DNA of 64,000 bases from Desulfopila inferna. Lineage in GTDB: Bacteria; Desulfobacterota; Desulfobulbia; Desulfobulbales; Desulfocapsaceae. Below, piece by piece: positions 51,830-61,666 of this stretch. A model generated the notes under the pieces. That model had not been told where the DNA came from. It did no database searches and saw nothing but the letters and a program-made list of their open reading frames with translations. The first letter of the stretch is position 1. Each line of letters opens with the position of its first letter. The position numbers and the translations under genes were made by a program. Location: assembly GCF_016919005.1 (NCBI RefSeq), contig NZ_JAFFQE010000006.1, forward strand, positions 248,001 through 312,000. Direction: 5' to 3'.

Positions 51830-53275
51830 TTAACGCCATAAGGTAGTTGCGGCTGTAAGCGTCAGCAATACCCGATGATCCTCATAGGAATCGATGCTCA
51901 AGTCTCCATCCTGTTTGTAAAATATATAACCGACCGAAGCGGTGTACCATCTCCAGAAAGCATAATTTATCCCAGCCCCGACAGAAAAGGCGTCTCTGGT
52001 ATAGGTCACATCTCCGATATCACTCTCAAGCGCCGGATCACCATTGCCAAGTGCCGCGATATAGTATTCTCCATCAGGATTGAGGATTTCCTCATACCGG
52101 TATAACGCGAAACCATCAAAGGTAACATTCGGACTCATCTCATAGTTGATATCAACTCTTACATCAGTGACATCCACCAGCCCGGTATCGCCTATACCGG
52201 AAAAGCTCCGCGGCAGATAACTCTTTGCTATCAACGCCTCGACCGTGCCGTGCTGATAACTTCTTATATAATTGGCAAATACATTATAGTCAAATTCACC
52301 ACTCAAATCATCAGTTTTCGCATAAGACGGTCCAGCTCCGACAATAAAATGATTTCGGGAGTCCATTACATAATCCCAGCTGAATGTCAGTTCATTCCCC
52401 CAGGCGTCGTCCCGCAGATCTTCATAATCTATGCTTTGAAACCTGTAGCCAATGGGAAAAGAATTGTTCATATTTTTGCTGTACCTAAGTTCCAGATCCA
52501 CCAAGTACTCCTGCAGATCCTGTGACAGTTCCTCAACTCCCGGATCATCGAAATCACCCTTGATATAGCCGAGGTCAAATTCGCTGCTCCAGGTCGGGGA
52601 GTACCTGTGGGACCAGAGCGCAGAGACGCCGTGCCTGTCGTATTCATCGTACTCGATAAGTTCATCACCCCCGGAATCATTACGCAAAACCCGATATTCA
52701 TAACCGAATTCAGCATTACTCTCAGCGGCATAGGAATATATCGTCGACATACTCAGTAAATTTGTCCAATACCTCCTCGTGCCTAAGTTCTGGGTTAATC
52801 CATTTGCACCTATTAATTCATCTGTTGGATCTTCCAGGGGGGCTTCCTCAGCAACAGTTCCAAAAGGGCCTTCATAGCGGGTTGGATCACTGGAAAAAAC
52901 AAATTGATCAGTCAATTCAAAGCTCCACTTCCGGTTTATCTGGGTAAGCCAGTTCAAGTCAAGATATTGATCTATATCCGTTTCGCTTTCCAGATCATCA
53001 TATCTGACTACAGGTGAATAGCGTAACAGCAGGGAATCATGGATTCCGGAAGTTTCAAACTCGAACTCAGGCCATACTAAATAATCCCTCCGGTCCCCGA
53101 GGTCCTCTTCGATTATCTCTTCTTCATTATCATAGCTTCTTTCCCCATAGTGATAACCAGCGCCGATACCACCAGTCAGTGAATTCTGCCGAGCAAGGGT
53201 ATTCCCAGACCAGAACATGACCATAAGTGCAGTCATTACAAGAACAAAATACAGCAATCCACCCTTCTTCTCCAT
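51830..53275 (-). CDS. Outer-membrane beta-barrel protein (EPS-locus porin type)
   Basis: This 481-residue protein has a signal peptide (about 5-28, ending in A-x-Q type cleavage) and then alternating amphipathic strands rich in aromatic and acidic residues, for instance WPEFEFETSGIHDSLLLRYSP and AFSVGAGINYAFWRWYTASVGYIF, ending VLLTLTAATTLWR with an aromatic-Arg end near the outer-membrane C-terminal signature. The layout matches outer-membrane barrels placed next to XrtA export genes. ATG 53275 follows GGAGAG; the in-frame start at 53290 covers that site. It is 23 bases downstream of the export protein gene. Confidence 0.82.
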   Translation of the reverse strand: MEKKGGLLYFVLVMTALMVMFWSGNTLARQNSLTGGIGAGYHYGERSYDNEEEIIEEDLGDRRDYLVWPEFEFETSGIHDSLLLRYSPVVRYDDLESETDIDQYLDLNWLTQINRKWSFELTDQFVFSSDPTRYEGPFGTVAEEAPLEDPTDELIGANGLTQNLGTRRYWTNLLSMSTIYSYAAESNAEFGYEYRVLRNDSGGDELIEYDEYDRHGVSALWSHRYSPTWSSEFDLGYIKGDFDDPGVEELSQDLQEYLVDLELRYSKNMNNSFPIGYRFQSIDYEDLRDDAWGNELTFSWDYVMDSRNHFIVGAGPSYAKTDDLSGEFDYNVFANYIRSYQHGTVEALIAKSYLPRSFSGIGDTGLVDVTDVRVDINYEMSPNVTFDGFALYRYEEILNPDGEYYIAALGNGDPALESDIGDVTYTRDAFSVGAGINYAFWRWYTASVGYIFYKQDGDLSIDSYEDHRVLLTLTAATTLWR

Positions 53276-53298
53276 AATGGCTCTCCTCATCCTTTATA

Positions 53299-54063
53299 TT
53301 AATGAACGACTATGACATCTCCGGATTTGATCAGAATATTGCTCTCCAAATTCCTGCCTTTAAGAAAGTCATCAAAATCAAATTTGAATGACTCACCCTT
53401 AGCGTTTTTGGCATTGCCGGCCTTCAAGTTTGCCTTGTTGGGCCTAATGATGGTTATGTCGGATTTGGCCCACTCGGTAAATCCCCCCGCACGGGCAATG
53501 GCCCTGACAACCGTGAGGGGAAAATCGAGATGATAGAGGCCTGGCGAAATAACCTGGCCCATGACAGTATATTGCAGGCTGTTGCTCTGTACAAGAGTAA
53601 CTGTAACATCGGGATCACTATAAACGGCTGAATAAAGCTGTTTCAGGTAATCTGCAATTTCGGTTACAGTCATGCCGACAACCGCTACGTCACCAATATG
53701 GCGCAGAGATATCCTGCCATCCAGGCGGACTTCTATGCCGGCCCCCCTTCCTCTGATAAAATCAACAGCGGGTGCCTCACCTTCCGCCATGGTTGCCGGT
53801 GGCTCTGCCTCAATGCCGCCTCCCACTGACATCGAACCCTCGCCATAAACACTAACGTGCAGTATGTCCCTGTAGCCTACCACATATTCGTCATCCACGG
53901 AGCCACCTTGGCCGATAATCTGTTGGCGCAGCTTTTCCTTGAGAGCGGGGTCCACCGTCACATCCGATGCGGATTGTGCCGCAAACACCAGCGCCGGCAG
54001 AGAAAAACAGATAAGGATGAACACCGCAACATACATCAGGGAACTTTTGTTATGCTGTTTCAT
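53299..54063 (-). CDS. Polysaccharide export protein (Wza/GumB-like, SLBB)
   Basis: This 254-residue protein is the short GumB-like form. A signal peptide (to about residue 28) is followed by the polysaccharide-export core DEYVVGYRDILHVSVYGE and one SLBB-like domain (YTVMGQVISPGLYHLDFPLT, then AIARAGGFTEWAKSD). No lipobox cysteine is seen, whereas Wza-like proteins are usually lipoproteins. A Gly/Glu-rich insertion (about 75-100) splits the first domain. It forms the outer-membrane exit with the adjacent barrel. AAGAGG precedes ATG 54063. Confidence 0.87.
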   Translation of the reverse strand: MKQHNKSSLMYVAVFILICFSLPALVFAAQSASDVTVDPALKEKLRQQIIGQGGSVDDEYVVGYRDILHVSVYGEGSMSVGGGIEAEPPATMAEGEAPAVDFIRGRGAGIEVRLDGRISLRHIGDVAVVGMTVTEIADYLKQLYSAVYSDPDVTVTLVQSNSLQYTVMGQVISPGLYHLDFPLTVVRAIARAGGFTEWAKSDITIIRPNKANLKAGNAKNAKGESFKFDFDDFLKGRNLESNILIKSGDVIVVH

Positions 54064-54630
54064 ACACTTTAACCTCTTGAGAAAAGGGGATCTTCACCAC
54101 CCAGGCGGAAAGAAAGGGCAGTAAATCATAGTATAAACTCCGCCATCAGGCAGTTCCGCTGCATTATTCCGTTACTTAATCAAGAAAACGGTCGGCAAAT
54201 AAAAACAGATTTCTATCAAACTGCCATCCTGGTCAAATTTCAAATGTTCAGAGGATGACAGAGAGTGTGCTCCTGATAGTTATCTCTTCAGACTTTCAGA
54301 TCAAGTTGGTACCACAAAGAGCAAACGAGAGCTCCTTATCGACGAACACGAACACACTGAAAGCTTACTTCATTTTCAATTCGAATTCAAAAAAGCGAAG
54401 TAATTTTCTCATTTTTTTTTAACTACTAATCCCCTATTCCTCGTTTTTCGCCAGAAACATTAATATTCTCCAATATTGAAAAATCCCGACCATCTCCTTC
54501 CAAAACCATCCTGCAACACCATCATTCTCGTACAATTGGCCGCTTCATGACCGGATTAACAAGAGCTAATGTTATTTGTTCAACATCCGGACCTGCTTCG
54601 CTCTAGCTTTTCAGTTCTCGGAAAAATAGA

Positions 54631-54650
54631 GAAATTGCCCCGGCAATTTC
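54631..54650. other. Perfect 20-base hairpin
   Basis: GAAATTGC (54631-54638) and GCAATTTC (54643-54650) are perfect complements around a CCCG loop. Read on the - strand a T-rich stretch (TCTATTTTT) follows, so it could act as a weak terminator; no transcript is known to need it. Position between divergent genes makes a function uncertain. Confidence 0.35.
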
Positions 54651-54881
54651 CCTTCCGGAAATAGCAATTCACTTCCACTCCTCCGCCAGTGAGTGTGCAG
54701 GAAACGTCACTTCCCGTGTACACACTGAGCAAATTTTTACCTAAAACCATCCAGATTTCAGTAACCTTTTTTCCGCCAAAATTTAATTCTTCGCCCCTCA
54801 TCTCCGATAAGTCATTGAAAGCCATAATTCATTTCACAGGCTGTTAAGGAGATTTTCCAAGGATGCATCAATAACACCAAC

Positions 54882-54897
54882 GGGCATGAAACCTGCT
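54882..54897 (+). promoter_or_regulatory. Candidate sigma54 promoter for the FN3-like gene
   Basis: GGGCATGAAACCTGCT has GG (54883-54884) and GC (54895-54896) with the exact 10-base spacing and matches the sigma54 consensus at most fixed positions (GGCA and TGCT), differing at three. It lies 80 bases upstream of ATG 54977. RpoN control of PEP-CTERM/EPS-linked secreted proteins is known in other bacteria, so this is plausible. Confidence 0.4.
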
Positions 54898-54976
54898 CAA
54901 GGGCCAAAGACGTATATGCCTGCTGGAAAAGTTTCCATCAGGTTTAAAGATCAACCTCAAAACATTTAAAAACAAA

Positions 54977-55525
54977 ATGACTTACGAAAAAGAAAAAGCA
55001 CTACCCTTGAGAAGGCTTCAACTCAGCAGGATTTTTCTTTACTCTTTCTTCGCCTTTTTCATAAACACAATTCCGGCTGAAGCTTATGTCGGCGGAAGAA
55101 TTTCTTTCCAATGGCAGGCAAACCCGGCCGCAGAAAATGTTACAAGCTACAGGCTCTATTACGGATCCCAGTCCAGATTTGACTCCCGTGGAAATCTAAA
55201 GAGCAACTTCGCCTATGATCACTACATAGATCTTTCAGAATCTGTACTGTGTAATAATTTGAGCTATAATAACGATTGCGAATATTTACCTAGAAGTGAA
55301 TTCTACTGTGAAGGCTTAAACAGTGGTACTCCCCAATGTACACTATCGAATCTTCAAGGAACCTTGCATCTGGCCTTAACCGCTCTTAGTCCCTCAGAGG
55401 AAAGTAATTATACCCGGGAGATAAGGATAGCACCGAATAGTCAATCGACACCACCGGGCTCCGGAAGTTCAAATGTCAGAGCGCTCCCAGCTATCCGCAT
55501 GCTGCTCCTTAATAGTGCTTCCTAG
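54977..55525 (+). CDS. Secreted protein with a fibronectin-III-like region
   Basis: This 182-residue protein starts with a 20-residue charged stretch and then a signal peptide (hydrophobic about 18-38, ending AEA). The mature part begins ISFQWQANPAAENVTSYRLYYG, which looks like an FN3-type strand pattern, with paired cysteines later (residues about 90-120). A short Pro/Gly/Ser tail ends in a hydrophobic stretch with no sorting motif. It is probably exported; function unknown. A candidate sigma54 promoter lies 80 bases upstream. Confidence 0.6.
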   Translation: MTYEKEKALPLRRLQLSRIFLYSFFAFFINTIPAEAYVGGRISFQWQANPAAENVTSYRLYYGSQSRFDSRGNLKSNFAYDHYIDLSESVLCNNLSYNNDCEYLPRSEFYCEGLNSGTPQCTLSNLQGTLHLALTALSPSEESNYTREIRIAPNSQSTPPGSGSSNVRALPAIRMLLLNSAS

Positions 55526-56093
55526 CCCGAACATTCCATGAAATACTCACACTCTAGGTATGAAAATATAGTATATATATAGAGTGTTCATGTATGTGCC
55601 GAGTATTTTTCATGCAAGTTTTTCACCCTTCGAACGAGCCTGGCAGGCTCCTGTACAGGGTTATCACGAACTTGCAGTAGATTACAACGGATTTACTCGT
55701 GATGCCTCGTCCATAAACCTGCCAGACTCGCGAAATATCCTGGCTAAGCGTTCTGCACTTTCATCATATTGAAAGATGATCTCAAAAAGCGGTCTGTGGA
55801 ATAGTATGAGAAAATATTTAGGCAGAATTTGGGAAAAACATGGTTCACCATATACAAGAGCAAGAAAAATTTGTTATTGTTAATGAGAATGTTTTAAATC
55901 TAAAACCCGCAGTCACTCCAACTCCTGTGCAGGAGTGGCTGTGGTTTCAGCTTTTTATCGGCGTTAATGGCTATAACAAAAGAAATCTCCTGCGAATAGC
56001 ACCAGGAAATGCTACTCAGGGAACTGAAATACCCTCTGTTGACAGGATAAGATAGTCTTCCGGTAATTTTCTAAGAACGATGAGGTTGCATAT
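55526..56093. other. Intergenic region with hairpins
   Basis: These 568 bases hold no supported gene. An 8-bp stem (ACACTCTA 55549-55556, TAGAGTGT 55580-55587) with an AT-rich loop follows the FN3-like gene, and a CAGGAGTGG-type hairpin lies near 55910-55945. Two short frames (55584-55772 and 55840-56055) lack ribosome-binding sites and look like chance. Confidence 0.45.
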
Positions 56094-57089
56094 ATGACAG
56101 ATAGCTTTTCCGAAGCAGTCCTGAAGCTCGATCTCCAGCATGAGGCAGAGTTAATCTGTGAAAAAATTAAACACTACCTGAGAGTACCCTTAAAACGCAG
56201 GGGACTGATCGTTGCCATCTCTGGAGGAATAGATTCCAGTGCCAGCCTGGCGTTGGCTGTCAGGGCCGTCGGCAAAGACAAGGTCTTCTGTCTGCAGATG
56301 CCCGAGGCACATTCTTCGGAGGATACCATTGGCATCAGTTCAAGACTGGCCCAACATTTCGGAGTTGCGACGCAGCATGAGGATATCACCTCTATCCTTG
56401 AGGCCGTCGGCTTCTATAAGCGTTATGATGATGCCGTTCGTCAGGTTGTTCCTGAGTATGGACAGGGATGGAAATCAAAAATTGTCATACCCAATGTGGC
56501 AACCTCTAAAGGATTCACCTTTTTTTCTCTCATCGCACAGTCGCCAGACAATAATATCATTAAGCAACGTCTGCCGCATAAAACGTATCTGGCCATCGTC
56601 GCAGCGACGAACTTTAAACAACGCATCCGCAAGATGCTGGAATATTATCATGCCGACCGTTTGAATTACGCTGTGGTCGGCACACCAAACCGGCTTGAGT
56701 ATGATCAAGGATTTTTCGTCAAGCTGGGCGATGGCGCGGGAGATATCAAACCTATTGCCCATCTTTATAAATCACAGGTCTACATGATGGCTTCTTATCT
56801 GGGTGTACCTGAGGAGATACGCAATCGCACACCGACCACAGACACCTATTCCCTGGAACAGGGGCAGGATGAATTTTATTTCTCGCTGCCTTATGCAGAG
56901 ATGGATCTCTGCCTCTATGGAAAGAACCACAATATTGCTCCAAAAGAGGTAGCTCGAGCTATAGGTCTAAAAGAGGAACAAGTCAAAAGAATCTATCAGG
57001 ACATTGACACCAAAAGGGCAACCACCACATACCTGCAACTTCCACCTTTATTAGTATCTCCGGTCGTGGAGATAAATCATGAAGTCTAG
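56094..57089 (+). CDS. nadE: NH3-dependent NAD+ synthase-like protein
   Basis: This 331-residue protein has the PP-loop AISGGIDSSASLALA, followed by the NadE-type GTPNRLEYDQGFFVKLGDGAGDIKP and QDEFYFSLPYAEMD blocks. NAD synthase amidates deamido-NAD; the enzyme is about 50 residues longer than the usual NH3-dependent form. NadE-like proteins next to EPS loci may instead amidate another acid, so an EPS-specific amidotransferase is possible. No glutaminase domain is attached. It is convergent with the SGNH gene (71-base gap). Confidence 0.8.
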   Translation: MTDSFSEAVLKLDLQHEAELICEKIKHYLRVPLKRRGLIVAISGGIDSSASLALAVRAVGKDKVFCLQMPEAHSSEDTIGISSRLAQHFGVATQHEDITSILEAVGFYKRYDDAVRQVVPEYGQGWKSKIVIPNVATSKGFTFFSLIAQSPDNNIIKQRLPHKTYLAIVAATNFKQRIRKMLEYYHADRLNYAVVGTPNRLEYDQGFFVKLGDGAGDIKPIAHLYKSQVYMMASYLGVPEEIRNRTPTTDTYSLEQGQDEFYFSLPYAEMDLCLYGKNHNIAPKEVARAIGLKEEQVKRIYQDIDTKRATTTYLQLPPLLVSPVVEINHEV

Positions 57090-57159
57090 GAGTCCGTCGG
57101 ATAATAGGCTTTTTTTTCATAAGAGAGCTTGTCCTTCACTGCTATATCATTAGGAGCTT

Positions 57160-57954
57160 TCATTGCAGCCTCTTTCTGAAAAGCTCTTCGTTATTTATCA
57201 TATACTGCGAAAGGATTTTATAGCCCTCTTCGGAGATATGGCTACCGTCATCCTGAGTGAATTTTTTTTCCCGCATCAGTCCCTCTTCGTCAGCCAGTAC
57301 TTGCTGGAACTCAAGCACAGACAGGCCCTGCTCAGCAGCATATTTCTTCAACCATTCATTCACTTTCCTGACATCTAAATTAACACGCTCCTGATAGCTG
57401 ACTTTCCCCATCAACCCTGCTATAAATCTCACAATCGTCTCTTTGAAACCTCCCCTTGGGCCCATTGTTATCTCGGTTGCAAGCAGAGGTTCTATACTGT
57501 TTTCACGGGAGAGACGCACCATTTCACGATAGCTCTCCTGAATCCGGACGATAGCGTCATCCATCTTCCCAGGATCAGCTCTGAAAATATCATTTATGAA
57601 TCCCCAGATCACAACCTTACGGGGATTGAGATTAATGACATCATCTTGAAAACGATCCAACATTTCAAAGGACTGCTGCCCTCCGACTCCCTTGTTGATC
57701 ATCGTCATGCCGGCTACTTCATTCAACTTCAGGCCCTCAGCGTAAGATGCTCCAATAAGCACTATATCTATGTTGCTCTGTCTTTTCTGTTCGGGTGCAG
57801 AAAAGTCGGTTCCATGGGTTGGGGAAGTGGTTTCGCTATCTCCTCCATAGCCAACCGCCGGCAAAAAAACACATAAAATGCAAAAAATGCCGCTAATTAT
57901 TTGCCACCAGCCTGTATGTACTGATAATGGCTTGCGATGATCTCCCTGTAGCAT
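57160..57954 (-). CDS. SGNH/GDSL-family hydrolase, secreted
   Basis: This 264-residue protein has an N-terminal hydrophobic segment (about 15-36) acting as signal or anchor, then IDIVLIGASYAEGLKLNEVAG (block I with the nucleophile Ser in G-A-S), VVIWGFINDIFR (block III-like, with Asn), and SQDDGSH-type block V (TQDDGSHISEEGYKIL) with the catalytic Asp-x-x-His. It acts in the periplasm, perhaps as O-acetyl esterase or acyltransferase on the polymer. It begins 1 base after the phosphatase stop codon. Confidence 0.75.
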   Translation of the reverse strand: MLQGDHRKPLSVHTGWWQIISGIFCILCVFLPAVGYGGDSETTSPTHGTDFSAPEQKRQSNIDIVLIGASYAEGLKLNEVAGMTMINKGVGGQQSFEMLDRFQDDVINLNPRKVVIWGFINDIFRADPGKMDDAIVRIQESYREMVRLSRENSIEPLLATEITMGPRGGFKETIVRFIAGLMGKVSYQERVNLDVRKVNEWLKKYAAEQGLSVLEFQQVLADEEGLMREKKFTQDDGSHISEEGYKILSQYMINNEELFRKRLQ

Positions 57955-57955
57955 T

Positions 57956-58645
57956 TTAACCTCGAGTGTCGGTTATTCCGGACATTAATCCATCCACACA
58001 TCGTTCGATTCTTGCAAAACATTCTGCAAACTCATCAGAAGACTTGCCGTAGGGATCCTTAATATGATAACGACTCCAGCCTCGATATTGAGAAACAGAC
58101 TCTCCTTCAAAAAAGGTAAGCAGGAAAAATTTATCGGAGTACTCGGGGAATCTGTTTCGCAGCAATCTGATTTGCTTCGGCTCCATAGCCAATACCATAT
58201 CTGCCGTCTCTATCATTTCTGCATCAACCTGTTTGGGAATATGGCCAGCCAGATTCACACCACGAGATTTTGCCGCAGAAATTGCTGTTTGAGGAGAACC
58301 CGCATCTTTTACATGCAGTCCTGCAGAAAAAACCTTAAGCTCTTGATTGTCCCTCTGAAATCTGGAGGCAACATAATGATGAGCATATCCGCTTCGGCAA
58401 ATATTGCCGAGACAGACAAAGAGGATCTCCTTGGGTTTTAAAGGAATAGCGGGATTCTTCTCCTGTAGACCATATACCGACCAGAAGGAATCTCTCAGAA
58501 CATGCTTTACTGTTTGTCTGGCTTTCCTCAGGATCTGCATATCCCTCGCTTTCTGCACCAGCAATTTTTTTATAGCCCTGCTGTTAATAATTTCTTTCTC
58601 CATAAAATTAAAGTATTTTCCTTGTTTCACGGTATCAGCTTGCAT
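57956..58645 (-). CDS. Low-molecular-weight protein tyrosine phosphatase (Wzb-like) with N-terminal extension
   Basis: This 229-residue protein has the PTP loop CLGNICRS (C-x5-R) and the DPYGKS general-acid loop of low-molecular-weight phosphatases. These enzymes dephosphorylate the BY-kinase tail in EPS systems; the kinase here is at 6880-7773. Unusually, the catalytic domain is preceded by about 75 residues (basic and helical) where typical members start directly. The start overlaps the slipin stop by 11 bases; ATG 58603 is an alternative. Confidence 0.85.
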   Translation of the reverse strand: MQADTVKQGKYFNFMEKEIINSRAIKKLLVQKARDMQILRKARQTVKHVLRDSFWSVYGLQEKNPAIPLKPKEILFVCLGNICRSGYAHHYVASRFQRDNQELKVFSAGLHVKDAGSPQTAISAAKSRGVNLAGHIPKQVDAEMIETADMVLAMEPKQIRLLRNRFPEYSDKFFLLTFFEGESVSQYRGWSRYHIKDPYGKSSDEFAECFARIERCVDGLMSGITDTRG

Positions 58646-59444
58646 CAGTTTTCTTTGATGAGGTGCCGCCCCCAGGATTTTCAGGATTCCTGCCGCCTCC
58701 CTGCATGAAGTGCGATATCATGTCCATGGGCAGCGGAAAGACAATAGTCGAGGCATTGCCGGTACTCATATCAGACAAGGTCGACAGATAGCGCAACTGC
58801 ATGGCTCCGGAATTTCTGGACATAACCTCGGCAGCCTCCACCAGTTTGACGGAGGCCTGCAATTCGCCCTCGGCATGTATGACCTTAGCCCGCCGTTCAC
58901 GTTCAGCCTCAGCCTGCCGGGCGATGGCGCGTATCATGCTCTCATTCAGATCGACATGCTTGATCTCGACATTAGAAACCTTGATTCCCCATTCTTCCGT
59001 CTGCGAATCCAGTATTTCCTGGATATCGGCATTAAGCTTATCACGCTCCGACAGCATTTCATCGAGATCGTGCTTCCCCAGCACCGATCGCAGAGTGGTC
59101 TGAGCAAGCTGCGTGGTCGCTCCGCCATAATCCTCGACCCGGATAATGGCTCGCTCCGGATCAACAACACGATAATACAGTACGGCGTTGACACTCACGG
59201 TGACATTGTCTTTGGAAATTACGTCCTGACTGGGAACATCCAGGGTAATGACCCTCAAGTCAACCCTCCTCATTACCTGCAGTCCGGGGATAATGATGAC
59301 CAGACCAGGGCCTTTCACACTCTGGAAGCGACCAAGAAAAAACACCACGCCGCGCTCATACTCCGGCAGAATACGAATGGCCGAAGCCAGAATAAGCACC
59401 AGCAGCCCGATAGGGGCGAGATATGGAAGCAGTTCATTCAACAT
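58635..59444 (-). CDS. Slipin/stomatin-like SPFH protein
   Basis: This 269-residue protein has one N-terminal membrane segment (about 7-26), then the SPFH domain ([19 protein letters not shown], then [20 protein letters not shown]) and a coiled-coil region ([17 protein letters not shown]), ending in a Gly-rich tail. Slipins assemble into membrane microdomain scaffolds with NfeD-type proteases, which is the order found here (NfeD upstream). AGGAGG before ATG 59444 supports this start over the in-frame one at 59480. Confidence 0.87.
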   Translation of the reverse strand: MLNELLPYLAPIGLLVLILASAIRILPEYERGVVFFLGRFQSVKGPGLVIIIPGLQVMRRVDLRVITLDVPSQDVISKDNVTVSVNAVLYYRVVDPERAIIRVEDYGGATTQLAQTTLRSVLGKHDLDEMLSERDKLNADIQEILDSQTEEWGIKVSNVEIKHVDLNESMIRAIARQAEAERERRAKVIHAEGELQASVKLVEAAEVMSRNSGAMQLRYLSTLSDMSTGNASTIVFPLPMDMISHFMQGGGRNPENPGGGTSSKKTDAS

Positions 59445-59610
59445 AGAACCTCCTGGGTTGTAAGAGATCTGTTTGGACAATCACTCATACCGCTTTTCAG
59501 TCGGTACATCCTCTTTCAATATTGATGATCTCGAAAAAAGCTCTGCAATATGCGCAATATTCGAGAAAGTTCTGTCCCCAACGACGTGGATCGAGCTTTT
59601 TACGAGCACG

Positions 59611-61086
59611 TCAGTCCTTTTCAGCAACATGCACTGTCAATCCTTCTATGCGATCCACCTTCATCTGCTGATCCTTGGAGACTGGTTTTTCACTGACTGC
59701 ATTCCAGCGTTCGCCACTGAGGCGGATATGCCCTCGATAGACTCCTTCCGCGGCAATGAAATCTTCCAACGCCACTACCGTTTCATGCCGCATCTTTTCG
59801 ATCCCGCTGGCGTGAGCACCCCTGCTCACCGACATAAACCGGGTGACCGTCCACAACATGAATCCGGCCGCAACCGCAGCCGTACCTCCAATGAGGGGCA
59901 GGGAAATTTTCTGATTCGTACCGTCCATCAGGATGATCGAACCCACCACAAAGGCAACCATACCGCCGATACCCAGAATTCCAAAACTTGGCATAAATGC
60001 CTCGCCGACTATAAAGGCCAGGCCGAGCAGAATCAGAGCCAGCCCTGCATAGTTTACCGAGAGAACCTGAAAAGAAAATAGAGCTAGAATTAAACAGATT
60101 GCCCCGATTACTCCGGGAAACAGGCTACCCGGGCTGGCAAGCTCGAAAATGATGCCGTAAAATCCGATGATCATCAGAAAGTAAGCGATGTTAGGATCGG
60201 TTATAACGCTAAGCAGCCTGGTTCTCCAGTCAGGATCCAGCCGATTCAGTTGCAGATCGGCGGTATTCAGAACGCGTTCACCACCTTCCATAACCACTGT
60301 ACGTCCATTTATCTGTGACAACAGATCATCAATGTCATTGGCAACAACGTCAATGACGTTTATCTCAAGCGCAGGCCCGGCACCTAAATTAACTGCTTCA
60401 CGCACTGCTTTTTCGGCCCATTCCGCATTGCGGCCGTGCCTTTGTGCCAATTCCCGAATATAGGCGACCGCATCTTCCAGGATTTTTCGCTCCATGGCGG
60501 AACCGCCCCTTCGCTTCTCTGCAGGCTGTTTGTCCTGGCCCTCTTCCGACACCTCACCTTCAGAATCGGCCTTTTTATCCTCTTCAGTGGGAGCGGTTTC
60601 CTCTTGTTCTTCCGGTGCACCTGGCAATCCTCCCATCTGTACCGGAGTCGCGGAACCAAGGTTTGTAGCGGGTGCCATGGCGGCAATATGGCTGCCGTAA
60701 AGGATGTAGGTTCCCGCACTGGCAGCACGGGCGCCTGCGGGGCTGATATAGGTTGCCACCGGAACCGGAGAATTGAGGATTTCCCGGATGATGCCCCGCA
60801 TGGCGTTCATCAGGCCACCCGGGGTATCCATTATCAGGATCACGATCTCGGCCTGCTCTTCGGAGGCCTGCTGTAAACCGCGGATGACATAATCCATGGT
60901 GGCAGGTCCTATGGCGCCATCAATGGTCAGTATCAGACCCTGTTTCCGGGTGTCGGAATTTTCCGGCAGGACCTCTTCGACAAAAGACATCTGCAAAATG
61001 GCCAGTCCTGGAAAAAAGATCAGCAGCCACCACATTTGTCGGAGTTTTCCGCCTCTGGCTAGATTCGCGATTTTTTTCGGAATCAT
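59611..61086 (-). CDS. NfeD-family membrane serine protease (ClpP-class)
   Basis: This 491-residue protein has an N-terminal signal or anchor segment, a ClpP-like domain (LTIDGAIGPATMDYV, IMDTPGGLMNAMRGI, and RAASAGTYI with the candidate nucleophile Ser), an acidic low-complexity insertion (about 165-200), then four to five membrane helices and a C-terminal OB-fold (VALEDFIAAEGVYRGHIRLSGERW). NfeD proteases cleave slipin C termini in archaea; the slipin lies 166 bases downstream. GGAG precedes ATG 61086. Confidence 0.85.
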   Translation of the reverse strand: MIPKKIANLARGGKLRQMWWLLIFFPGLAILQMSFVEEVLPENSDTRKQGLILTIDGAIGPATMDYVIRGLQQASEEQAEIVILIMDTPGGLMNAMRGIIREILNSPVPVATYISPAGARAASAGTYILYGSHIAAMAPATNLGSATPVQMGGLPGAPEEQEETAPTEEDKKADSEGEVSEEGQDKQPAEKRRGGSAMERKILEDAVAYIRELAQRHGRNAEWAEKAVREAVNLGAGPALEINVIDVVANDIDDLLSQINGRTVVMEGGERVLNTADLQLNRLDPDWRTRLLSVITDPNIAYFLMIIGFYGIIFELASPGSLFPGVIGAICLILALFSFQVLSVNYAGLALILLGLAFIVGEAFMPSFGILGIGGMVAFVVGSIILMDGTNQKISLPLIGGTAAVAAGFMLWTVTRFMSVSRGAHASGIEKMRHETVVALEDFIAAEGVYRGHIRLSGERWNAVSEKPVSKDQQMKVDRIEGLTVHVAEKD

Positions 61087-61666
61087 CTATCTACTCCGGG
61101 GAAGTATTAACCTGCTTGTGTATCTATAAATATCTATATCAGAATGTGATGTGTCAATGAAAAGAAGAGCCTGAGAGCGAACTTTTGACACCGGCATCAT
61201 GATAAACTTTAATATTTGTTGAAGTGCAAAATGTTGCAGTGCCGCCTCGATGTGATAGGTGACCTCTGCACAACAGCGTCAGCATGGTGTCGTTTAGTGT
61301 GCAATGACAATATTTAGAACCGTAAAGTCTGTTTTTTAGTTCTTTTGGCAAGAAAACAACCTGCAAGATGCTAAAAAGTTGATTTGGAGAGGATTCAGGT
61401 GCGAAATTCTTACAGGAAAGATATAAGGAGCATGTTTACCATCCCTTTGACGACAAGTGCTTGGGAAAATCCATATCAAGGAGGATGGCCGACATCGCTG
61501 GTACAAACTTGATCCGGAATCCATCTTTCTTTGATAGCTCTGGATCCCGGATCCATTATAACGGACACCAATCGGGGACCGTGATAACGACAAAAAGGGC
61601 TCTAGGAAGACCTTCAAGCCCGGCAGCATGAAAATGCTGAAATTCATCGGTAATCAGCAGAAGATC
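61087..61666. other. Intergenic region, possible gene remnant
   Basis: These 580 bases hold no intact gene. A + strand frame between about 61400 and 61630 is open and includes plausible peptide sequence, but has no start with a ribosome-binding site and no recognisable family; it may be a decayed gene. I do not see a promoter I would defend. Confidence 0.35.

Larger units (their letters stand above)
54064..54976. other. Divergent promoter region
   Basis: These 913 bases separate the - strand export gene from the + strand FN3-like gene. They contain a hairpin at 54631-54650 and a sigma54-like element at 54882-54897, both listed separately. A - strand frame (54580-54825) lacks a Shine-Dalgarno and I do not call it. 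The export gene promoter is expected on the left part but is not identified. Confidence 0.45.

Noticed and set aside
54580-54825. Small - strand frame between export and FN3-like genes
   Set aside because: No ribosome-binding site, no recognisable domain, and it contains the hairpin at 54631-54650.
61400-61630. Possible decayed gene
   Set aside because: The open frame lacks a start with ribosome-binding site and has no family match I can recognise; left as intergenic.
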